DNA of 64,000 nt, from assembly GCA_000708835.1 (NCBI GenBank), contig DF237283.1, positions 37,332 to 101,331 of the forward strand, given 5' to 3'. Of this stretch, positions 55,879-64,000 are shown in pieces. The first letter of the stretch is position 1. Every line of letters starts with the position of its first letter. The stretch comes from Klebsormidium nitens. Its lineage: Eukaryota > Streptophyta > Klebsormidiophyceae > Klebsormidiales > Klebsormidiaceae. Below the pieces are notes generated by a model, which was given only the letters and a program-made list of their open reading frames with translations, was not told the origin of the DNA and did not search any database. The translations under genes and the position numbers were made by a program.

Positions 55879-58800
55879 ATGAGGCAGAACACACGCCTCG
55901 CCATCCTTGCGGCAGAATTGGAGCGCCAATCTCCCCCCGAGACCTCGCAACCTCCCCCCCAAAACGAGGGAGAGTCGTCAGACGGCGGCGTGGTGCAGAC
56001 AATTCCGGCGGTCTCGCTCAGGGGGGGTGCGCCTACCAGGTGGAAAGAGCTGGGGATTGAGACCCCCGACCCGAGGACTCCGAACCCCCGCACCCCCATA
56101 ATGTCAAGAAGTGGGCCGGACTCGGTGCAGGCTACCCCCAGTACGGTTCCTCGGAGTGCCCCTGAGGGCAAGCGGGAGTGTGCAGTGTGCAGCTTGCAAA
56201 AATCTCCGAGATGGTGAGTGGGAAAGACAATCGGTGGTCGCTTTTTCGGGGTTCATCTGATGATCTCCTGATCCTGCTGAGATTGTGGCGGCTGCTATTT
56301 GTTGGATGGGGTCAGTTTGGAGGTTCTTAGGTGTGCTGGTGCTAAACTGCAGGAGGACAGGTTTCAGCTTGCCTGAAATCTGTAAGCTTTATACTCAGCC
56401 GTTTTTTGGTAATAGACTGCTCTTCGTTGTTAAGCTGGGGAGATTGTCTTCTGTGCAGCATAAAAAGCAACTGGAATGCATTCTTTTTACTGAAAGTATG
56501 CCAACTTTTCAAACTTGGAAGTCGCGGCTTGGTTGTGAACCTTTTGGTGTACCTGGGGGTCCACTCAAGTATTTACATATGCCGTGTCGAACAACAAAGA
56601 ATTGTGTCCCTACCTCCTGCAATCAGCCTCTTACAAGTGCCTCGGTTCTCCTGCAGGCGCACGGGTCCCGACGGGCCAAAGACTCTTTGCAACCGGTGCG
56701 GTGTTTATTGGGCGACAATGCGGCATAAGTGGGACAACCTGGTCGCTCGTTTTAAGGGGGATCCCTCAGGCAAAATGCGGGGCACCCCGAGTACGGACGG
56801 GGGGGAAGACGAGGGGGGAACGGGAACCAGCGTCGGCAAAGGAAGGAAGCCCGGGAAAGTGAAGCCGGATCCAACTCCGACGCCGAAGGTAAGCGAGCTG
56901 GTATGGCGGAATCGAAATTGTGCTCGTTTATGAAACCAGAGGCAACTTAATCGTGAAAGCTCGTGAGTTTTGATCCGCGTTTCGGTGCTATGCGGAATGG
57001 CGGACAGATAGTAGGACGTAATTGGCAGTTCTATGCACGCTTGCGTGAGCATGTTTTATGGAGCTACGTCCTGCAAAGCTTCCCTCTGGTCTTTGCTCGA
57101 GGCTTCGCTATAACGCACGACGTCTACGTACCACAATAGTCACTAGACATTTCGCAGACTTAAGGTACAGATCTTTCTCACAAGCGAGGCCCGTAACCTT
57201 ACACAAAATCCTACGTTGGCTCTGTGTGCGAGCCGAGGCGTTCAAGCAACCAAAGGTCTCACCTTGGGTCACTTCAGCAATTCTTTCCTGCCGACCGTAC
57301 CAAGTGCACACCGCCTTTGTGACTGTTTCGCAGAATCCGGATCTCTTACGACGATACGAATCGTAACGAATTTGCCTCTGATCGAGAGTTGTTCATTGCG
57401 AATCATGTCCGGTAAAGCCAGTTCCTCTGCACTATTCCGTTCCGGACTAGACCGGTTTCGTCAGGGGCGCTTCTGTAATGTGTCAGCATAAGATCTGCCA
57501 TCGTTGTCGTTGAAGGACGCGAGTATTCATGGAAGGGACGGAAATCTACTCACAGTTGTCTTAGAAGCCTTAACTGAAGCTGTTCGCTATCGGCCACAGA
57601 ACACCCGCAAGCGCACAACGCGCACCGTCCCGAACCCGACCCCGCTCGCGCATGGCAACGGCGGCCCCCCGTTTCTCGACAGCGCAACCGCCAACGGTCT
57701 CATCGCCGGGGGCGTTGCCACGAGGTCAGGGGAACACGCTCCTGCCGCCGCGCGACAGCTGGAACTTGCCACAGAGGAGAAATCCAAGCCCCCTAAGAAG
57801 CGGTGGATCGAAGAGCTGACGGAAACGTCCCCTAAGCGGCGGTCCGGTCAGCCCGTGCGGTGGCGCGCGCTTTCGGACGAGGGTGACGTGGCGGCCAACG
57901 ATTCGCCGAGCGGGAAGCGGAGGCGTGGGGGCGGTTCGGACGTTGGAGAGGAAGGAGGCTTGCGAAAGGAGGAGGCGTCAGATGCTCAAAAGGAAGAGGT
58001 GACAGGTGTCGCAAAAGAGGTGACAGGTGTTGGGGATGAGGAGGCGCCAGCTGTCCGAAAGGAGGAGGCGCTGGAGAGAGACGTCCGAAAGGAGGGGCGC
58101 ATGCAGCGGGGTTTGGCGCGGGTTTTGGAGGCCGCGAACGGGGGGTTCGATGCCGGGGAGCCGTCACCCAAGGCGGCCCCACCGAAACGGAGGAGGACCG
58201 AGCTTGAAGGGTTGCTGGGCGCGGCAAAGAAGGAAGAAGCGCCGGGCGAGCGCCGCGGGGGGGACGGGCGGCTACAGCGGGGTTTAGCGAGGGTTTTGGA
58301 GGTGGAGCGATTGGCCAACGGCGATGGGGAGCAGGACGCGTCGCTGAGTTTAGAAAGCGGCGAGGTGGCGGTGCGTCGGCGGCAGGGCCGGCGGGCGAAC
58401 GGGAGCGATGACGTCAGCGGGGGGCTGTTGTTGGAAGAGGACGGGGATGCCGGGTTGGCTAGAAACAGGCGGGGAAAGCCGCCGCTCGGAAAAGGGGGCG
58501 GGGGGAAGTGGGAGTTACGGCCGCGGCCTGATTCGGGCCACAGGAGTAAGGGGGGTGAGAGCGAGTCGGATTCAGACGCGGAGGGGGAGAAGCCGGGGGT
58601 TAAAAGGAAGGGGGGCAAGGGGTCTTTGGACGGGGGGGTGGATAACAGGCCCAATGGAAAGAGGGGGCACAGTGAGGATTTAAATGATGCGCCGCGCCGC
58701 GTTGGGAACGGAGAGAACGGTGTGAATGGGCGTCCGAGGAGGGACGGCTCGGCGCTCTGCATGGTGTGCGGTGAGAGCCCACGGGAAGCCCTGTTCAGCC

Positions 58801-58913
58801 CGTGCGGGCACTTCAATTTCTGCTATGGGTGCGCGTCGCAGAACCTCAAGGAGAAAGGTGACTGCCCAAAGTGCGGCGTGAAGGTGACGGGGGTGCAGAA
58901 AGTTGTGCTCTAG
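55879..58913 (+). CDS. GATA zinc-finger protein with a C-terminal RING finger
   Basis: Exons 55879-56213, 56657-56888 and 57600-58913 close in frame (about 626 codons). The first intron splits the GATA finger: CAVCSLQKSPRW at the end of exon 1 and RTGPDGPKTLCNRCGVYW at the start of exon 2. Together they form C-x2-C-x18-C-x2-C with the plant GPxGPKTLCN signature. After it comes a long, charged, low-complexity region with two related segments (MQRGLARVLEAANGG, LQRGLARVLEVERLANG) and basic clusters (KPPKKRW, GKRRRGG). The last 50 residues are a C3HC4 RING: CMVC, CGHFNFCYGC, CPKC, of the MULAN/XIAP-like short type. This suggests a DNA-bound protein with ubiquitin-ligase ability, which is inference. 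The exon 2 to exon 3 join rests on matching phase-0 sites across a 0.7-kb intron, so two separate genes cannot be wholly excluded. Confidence 0.8.
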
Positions 58914-60135
58914 CTCCGGAAGGCAGGGCCGACCCGCTGTGTGTCAGACACCCTTTGGTGTGCCGTCCTCCGCCCATCTCATGAATGTTGCGAGACAAGG
59001 GTCGTGACCCGCGTTTGTCGACTCCTGCAAGCGTTTTCTGAGGAGTTCTACCGCCGCTCAGTGTATTGTTTGCAACACCTGCGAATTCGTGACGAAAAAA
59101 GAGTGTAATTATGACATATTCGGACTTGTTCACCGATTAGTTAGACGGTCGACTGCAATCTGAGATATATCTGCTTTGTTCGTAGGACTCGTTAAGTTTT
59201 GTAAGTTCAGATGAATCTAGTCCAAGAAATATGTTCAGGTTTGAGATGACAAAATGTGCGTCTGCAGGATTTGAGGTCCATATTTGATAATTCACATGTG
59301 GTCAACAGATCATGGCATGGCACCCAACATGGTCACTTGGCTCCAGTCAGTCGCCCGTGCGAGCTGCATGTGGGATTCGTTGGTCAAGCTTACTGTATCT
59401 TTTCGAGCTAGCTGCCTCATTGTCAGGAAGTGCAATGTACACCATTGACGGTTGCAGGTATGCTTGACTTCCGCCGCTAGTGGGTTTGGTGTCAGGCTGG
59501 ATTGTGTCGAGTCGGAATCATGTCCGGCACTTTATGTTGAGTGGTGACTAACTAGAGTAGGCAGAAATCCGAGACTAGGCTAGGCTGTAGCCCAGTGCAT
59601 CATGTGAGACAGTGAAGAAGAAAGAAGTGAAGCTAGGCTTCATTCTTTCTTCTGTTCAGTCAAAAGTTTGATATGGGGCGGCATTCTTGAGCTCATGCAA
59701 ACTGTACGATGGCCAGAAGTCATTCTCAACTTGGTTACCATGTGTGGTGTTACATGTGAAGTGTGAATTGGGATGCGCATGCGGCTTTGAGTTCTGTGGT
59801 GTGCGGTGAGCGGAGGCTACCATTACAGAAGAAAGAATCACTCGGAGCTGCATTGGGGTGTGTGTGAGGCCAGTGGGCGTAGGAGTGGCGCAGCGTCGTG
59901 CGTCAGAGGGTGTTCGGGAGTGCGCCTCCAGCAGAGCGCAGTCAGGAAGTGTGCGGGGCGGTAGACTCAGGAGCTTCTGGGTGGTCCCGGGAGTGAGTGG
60001 TGCGGAGCAGCGGTAGCGTGACGCGGCTCGAGTGAGGACCTAGGGTCGGGAGCAGGCAGTGGCCGTGTCCCAGGAGAACCGGTAGGGGTGCGGGTGGTGT
60101 AGCTCATAGCCTCGTCGGCGGTAACGGTGCCGTTT
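58914..60135. other. Region between the GATA-RING gene and the retroelement-like block
   Basis: It holds the 3' UTR of the GATA-RING gene, AT-richer DNA to about 59850, then GC-rich sequence leading into the gag block, possibly its untranslated leader. I searched for a long terminal repeat or primer-binding site and found none that is convincing. Confidence 0.5.
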
Positions 60136-61275
60136 ATGGGAGACGTGCTGCAGAGGTGTGCGGAGAGGCTCAGGCGGCTGGACCTTGCGTCACTAGAGGT
60201 GGCGCAGGACTTCATCCGGCGGTGGAACGAGTTCAGGTGGGACGACGAGATTTCCTGGCTGCCGGAGGAGAAGCTGTGGGTCAACTTTGTGGCCAACAAC
60301 CAGGCGGAGGCGGCGCTGTTTGAGGTGAAAGCGAACCCCCTGCATCACCGGCCGCACGTGAAGCCAGCGTGCCTCACGCCCTGCATCATATGTGACAAGG
60401 ACGAGCCGGAGCCGCCAAAGCCGGAGCCGGAGAGAGCGGAGAAAGGAGGAAAGGCATCGGACAGCTGGTGCGTGGGGTGGGTTGCGTAGGCAGAGGCGTG
60501 TAGGAAGAAGAAGGAGCAGGAAAAGGCGCAGCGCGAGGAGGAGGAGACCAGGCGGCGCATCCTCGAGGAGTCGGAAGAGCTCAAGCGCAGGGGTAACTGG
60601 TGGGCGAAGGAGGCGGCGAAGCACGAGGAGCTTAGCAAGCTTAGGCGTCACCGGGTGAAGCAAGAGAAGGAGGTGATCGAGTTAAGGAACAGCTTGCAGC
60701 GCGAGGTGGACCGGGACCCGAAGGTGGTTGAAGTGCTAGGGGAGGTGCAGGACTTCCTCCAGGAGTGGCACCGGTTGGAGGAGAAGCACCCGGACGTCCC
60801 GAGGGACAAGCTGTGGGCGAGCCACGTCGCCAACAACCCCACCGGCGCAGCGGGCGTCGGAAGGAAGGTCGTCCTTGAGGAGCACCTGCCGCACCTGGTG
60901 AACGGCTGCCTGACCCGCTGCCGGATCTGTGACCAGCACAAGCCCCTGGCTGAGCGCGTGTCCCAGTGGGAGAGCTCTCAGAAGCTGGTGCGGGATCACC
61001 TTGAGGCTCAGGAGCAGCAGGAGAGGGAGCGTGCGGCGGCGAAGCGCCAGGCCAAGACCGAGGCCAGGCAGGAGCGCAGGGCCCGGATTGAGAAGCAAGT
61101 GGCAGAAGCAAGGGCGGCCCAGCGTGCACAGGAGACGGGGAAGGCAAAGGAGGAGGAGCCGGAAGACCCGGTGCTGGCGGAGCTGCGCGAGCTGGACAGG
61201 CGGCTGCAGGCCTACCGGGAGGAGCAGGCGGCCAAGGAGGCGGACCCCAACCGTAGCATAGACGAGCTGGATTGA
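60136..61275 (+). pseudogene. Retroelement-associated ORF with duplicated CxxC domain, one in-frame TAG
   Basis: One frame runs from ATG 60136 to 61275 apart from a single TAG at 60487. The first half (MGDVLQRCAERLRRL...) and second half (from about 60740) carry two versions of one domain. The shared pattern is (A/V)QDF, W, KLW, (F/H)VANN, a His-Pro run, then CLTPCIICDKDEP in one and CLTRCRICDQHKP in the other. Charged helices lie between and after them (QEERERAAAKRQ-type). The composition continues into the gag frame downstream, so it probably belongs to the same element. The domain is not recognised. The TAG may be a disabling change or a read-through site. Confidence 0.5.
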
Positions 61276-61292
61276 GGGAGAGGGGCGGTTTG

Positions 61293-61450
61293 ATGCCAGT
61301 GGAGACGACGGGGCCAATTGCGGCGCGGTACTTGGCGGTAGTAGAAGCGGCTGAACCCAAGGAGGAAGGGGAGGAGGAGCTAGGGGAAGGAGCGGAGTTC
61401 CCAAGCGCGGTAGAGTGGGCAGTTGGTTGGTGGGAGGAAGAGCTCGGAGT
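61293..61450 (+). other. Acidic reading frame leading into gag, different phase
   Basis: From ATG 61293 a frame reads MPVETTGPIAARYLAVVEAA, then acidic repeats and VEWAVGWWEEELG up to about 61450. There coding-like composition passes to the gag frame in another phase. It may be the gag N-terminus displaced by a frameshift, or a separate small frame. Confidence 0.35.
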
Positions 61451-61455
61451 CGTGG

Positions 61456-62760
61456 ATGGCGTCGGGAGACGGAAAGTTGCGGTTCTCGGGCAAGAAGGGG
61501 GAAGGTCTTACGATCAAGCAGTTCGAGCTTATGGTAAAGGGGAGCCTAGAGGATCGGTTCAAGAAGTTGCAGAAGGATGTCGGGAAGCCTGTGGAGGGGC
61601 CGGAGTTCAGGGGCAGATATTGCATATACCTGGGTGAGTTCCTGGACAACCCAGCCAAGCTGGCGCACGAGCGAGAGTACGAGGACTGGTGCACAGAGAC
61701 GGAGCCGGTGGCGGCGCTCCTCAAGTCGTTGAAGCGCCACTTTGAGGACCACAAGGAAGGGAAGGCGCAGGAGTGGGTGTCGTTCAGAAGGGAGACCGGG
61801 GAGGAGCTCCCGTCGCTTCTGTTCCGCCTCCAGGGGCTGGCGGAGGACCTGGAGAAGCCAAAGGATGACCAGGAGCTGGTGACGAAGTTCATCACCAGCC
61901 TGGACCGGAGGCTGGCGGAACAGACCAGCTCCCAGGCGATGGCGTCCACCAAGCAGACCGGGGGGGCGTTCACGCTGGAGGAGGCCTACGAGGCAGCGCT
62001 CAGGATGCAGGCGATTAACACCCGCCTGCGCATCGCGCGAGAGCTGGTGCCCAGAACCGGGGACCCCTCAAGAGCCAGGTGGGGCGGCAGGACGGGGACG
62101 GCGCATGCGGCGGCGCACGTGGCGGTGGAGGCAGCGCCCGCACAGCTGGCGGCAGTGGGGCCGGCGGTAGTCTTGACGGGGGGCTCGGGGGCGTGTCACA
62201 ACTGCGGCGAGGTTGGGCATTACAAGAACACGTGCCCCTTTCCCCGTCGCAACAGCTCGGGCCGCAACCAGGTCCAGGGCCCCAGGGATGGGGGAAGGGG
62301 GCAGTCTCGGGCTTGTTTCGTGTGCGGTGAGCCAGACCACCTGGCGGCGTGGTGCCCCAAGAGGGCATGCCGGTGGTCCCCGCAGCGGCCGGGGTCAGCG
62401 TGGCAGGGTCGACAGGGCCCAGCTCGATCAGCGTCGCCGACTTCTAGGCGTTCCAGGAGTGGAGGGCGATGTCACAGGCAGCGGCGGCGGTTCAGGCAGG
62501 GCCCGGGGACGGGGACGAGACGGAGTGGGACGACGCAGAGTACAAGCTTGGGGCAGTGGCGCTGCCGTGCGGGGGCCCTGACAGCGGTGAGCTCCCCCTG
62601 GCAGCGGCGGGGACAAGAGCGGGCGCGTAGAAGGCGAAGGCAACAAGGGCAGCGCAAGTCAAGGGTGGTGTGGCCAAACCCCCCCTGGGAAAGGGGGTGG
62701 TGTTCTCAAGCAAGGCCGGGGAGGAGACGGCGGCCGGAGCGGTGGGCACAGCGAGGATAG
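61456..62760 (+). CDS. Gag-like protein with two CCHC zinc knuckles (LTR retrotransposon type)
   Basis: From ATG 61456 the protein has a retrotransposon capsid-like region: FSGKKGEGLTIKQFELMVKG, WCTETEPVAALLKSLKRHF, then the EWVSFRRETGEELPSLLFRL and KFITSLDRRLAEQ blocks. Two knuckles follow: CHNCGEVGHYKNTC near 62195-62236 and CFVCGEPDHLAAWC near 62318-62359, both C-x2-C-x4-H-x4-C. After the second knuckle this frame becomes Arg-rich and unlike coding, while the -1 frame becomes coding-like and continues to 63935. So the true reading probably shifts near 62360-62400, by programmed frameshift or indel. No protease, reverse transcriptase or integrase is visible before the window ends. Confidence 0.7.
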   Translation: MASGDGKLRFSGKKGEGLTIKQFELMVKGSLEDRFKKLQKDVGKPVEGPEFRGRYCIYLGEFLDNPAKLAHEREYEDWCTETEPVAALLKSLKRHFEDHKEGKAQEWVSFRRETGEELPSLLFRLQGLAEDLEKPKDDQELVTKFITSLDRRLAEQTSSQAMASTKQTGGAFTLEEAYEAALRMQAINTRLRIARELVPRTGDPSRARWGGRTGTAHAAAHVAVEAAPAQLAAVGPAVVLTGGSGACHNCGEVGHYKNTCPFPRRNSSGRNQVQGPRDGGRGQSRACFVCGEPDHLAAWCPKRACRWSPQRPGSAWQGRQGPARSASPTSRRSRSGGRCHRQRRRFRQGPGTGTRRSGTTQSTSLGQWRCRAGALTAVSSPWQRRGQERARRRRRQQGQRKSRVVWPNPPWERGWCSQARPGRRRRPERWAQRG

Positions 62761-63935
62761 CCCCCCCAGTTGACCTGGCGGCGGTTAACGCCCTCAAGGA
62801 GCGGCGCGATAAGGCTGCTGCAAAGGAGCGTCTGGCCAAGCTCCCCGATCATGGGAGGCACGTCGCGCCGCAGGGGCTCAACCGCCTCCCGAAGGGTTTC
62901 AAGGCCGGCGCCGGCGGAACGTCGCCCCAGGAGAGGGATTCACAGGCGCGCCCCGGTGAGTTGGGGGCAACGGGTAGCAGGGCGGTAGAGCGCAGTACGC
63001 CTCCAGCTGCGATCATGAGCCCCGCAGACCCCGCGGTGGTGTTGGGCGAAAGCCGGGCAGCTGCGGGAGCAGGCGGGTTGGTCAGTGGGTTTCTGCAGGT
63101 GGAGGTTGGGGTGCTGCTGGAGCTCGCCAGACGGGCGGGTCTGGGCCTCACTGAAATCATTCAGCTGACGGGCGGGAACCTGACGGCGGCGTTGCCTCCT
63201 GCAGGCACGCAGGCGGTGGCGGCGAGTTCTGCAGTACAAGAAGCACCCGCGGCGGTCCCAAGGGGCCTGTCCCCGGTCGCGGTCAAGGCGCTGCTGGCAA
63301 GGGAGCGCACCCAGCCCAGGGCCGGGCCGGTGGTGACAGTTCCCTGGGCTACGGTGGTGGCGGACCGCGGGCCCGGCGCCGGGTTCCAGCAGGGCGGAGA
63401 CGTTGCGGAGACCTCGGCGGCAGGCGCAGCTAGGTCAGCGCTGCCCCCACAGAAGGAAACAGATGAGGAGTTGGCATGGCAGCTCGCGCAGTTGGAGGAG
63501 CAGGAGGCAGAAGAGCGACAGGAGGAGCTGGTCATGGCCACGAGTCGGGATGCGGAGATGGCCATGGAGTTGGTGGCGAGGGAAGCGGTTGAGAAAGGGG
63601 TGGAGCGAGAGGTGGCGGTGGCAGCTCAGACATTTGGGGAGGACTCGCCAACTGACGCGCCGGCGGGTGTGGTTGCAGGAAAGGGCAAGGCCAGGGAGGG
63701 GCAGGAGAGCGGTCTCAGGGGCGATCTGGAGCGGGGACTGGAGTGGGAGAAAAAGATCGGCGCGGGCAGCTGGCGCGGGGCTGAGCAGGTGGCCGCAGTA
63801 ACCCTGCAGGCTGCTAACGCAGCGGGCGCCCAGATGATGAGTGAGGCGTACGCTCATACGCATGCGTTGGCGTGCTTCGCTGATGGGCGCCCGCTGGTCA
63901 GCCCTGCGCAGAGGGGAGCGGTGGACGGAATGTGA
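62376..63935 (+). pseudogene. Downstream retroelement frame (-1 to gag), interrupted by two TAGs
   Basis: In the -1 frame relative to gag, coding-like sequence runs from about 62376 (MPVVPAAAGVSVAG) with TAG codons near 62443 and 62628. It is then open from about 62631 to 63935, with ATG at 62670 (MAKPPLGKGVVFSS). The products are Ala/Gly/Glu-rich. A short hydrophobic stretch (GFLQVEVGVLLELARRAGLG) and a helical acidic stretch (ETDEELAWQLAQLEEQEAEE) stand out. I see no Asp protease triad or polymerase motif. It could be a spacer between gag and pol, or an unrelated frame. Confidence 0.45.
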
Positions 63936-64000
63936 CGATTCGAGTCTATGAATCTTCATATCGAACTCGTCCCAGTATATTGTCCGCGCGCGTATGGTGT

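Noticed and set aside
57986-58816. 276-codon minus-strand frame opposite the GATA-RING exon
   Set aside because: Shadow of a low-complexity exon that ends in a clear RING finger on the plus strand.
59485-59505. TGGTGTCAGGCTGG as a possible initiator-Met tRNA primer-binding site
   Set aside because: Match to the usual TGGTATCAGAG pattern is poor and no LTR lies just upstream.

Overview
The window is nuclear DNA of a green-lineage (streptophyte-type) organism. Genes carry many GT-AG introns, exons are GC-rich with long G/C runs, and the products are plant-type: a MyTH4-FERM kinesin with a C-terminal motor and calmodulin-binding tail (KCBP), an atypical E2F with two DNA-binding domains (DEL/E2F7-8 type), a RINGLET-like D-TOX protein, a plant-type GATA finger and a plastid methyltransferase of cyanobacterial type. 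A streptophyte alga such as Klebsormidium would fit; that naming is inference, not a match.

Layout: 1-4943 (+) 3' part of a D-TOX (RLT-like) chromatin gene; 7597-13538 (+) plastid SAM methyltransferase; 14646-16813 (-) DUF4419 gene with one exon lying in reverse orientation; 17920-19635 (-) single-exon multi-pass membrane protein with a WW-like motif; 21616-28234 (+) E2F7/8-DEL gene; 30399-33162 (-) small secretory/membrane protein; 35042-52202 (-) complete 22-exon KCBP gene; 55879-58913 (+) a protein joining a GATA finger to a C-terminal RING finger; 60136-63935 (+) a decayed retroelement-like gag block with two zinc knuckles. Spaces between genes show no convincing coding signal.

Exons were placed by reading domain continuity across splice sites. 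For KCBP and E2F all exon phases close, giving about 1369 and 1081 codons. The methyltransferase lacks one short exon I could not place, and the DUF4419 gene is broken as it stands.

The most unusual structural signal is in the introns. At least 28 decayed, same-orientation copies of the nearest exon edge (exon end plus splice site) sit in 13 of the 21 KCBP introns, and the same pattern appears in the methyltransferase and membrane-protein genes. Introns here seem to have grown by repeated tandem duplication across exon-intron junctions. Other signals are a GATA-RING fusion, a roughly 90-bp inversion that flips one DUF4419 exon, at least 17 exact TGACGTCA octamers (about one expected by chance), and single in-frame TAG codons in the gag block that look like CAG-to-TAG changes.
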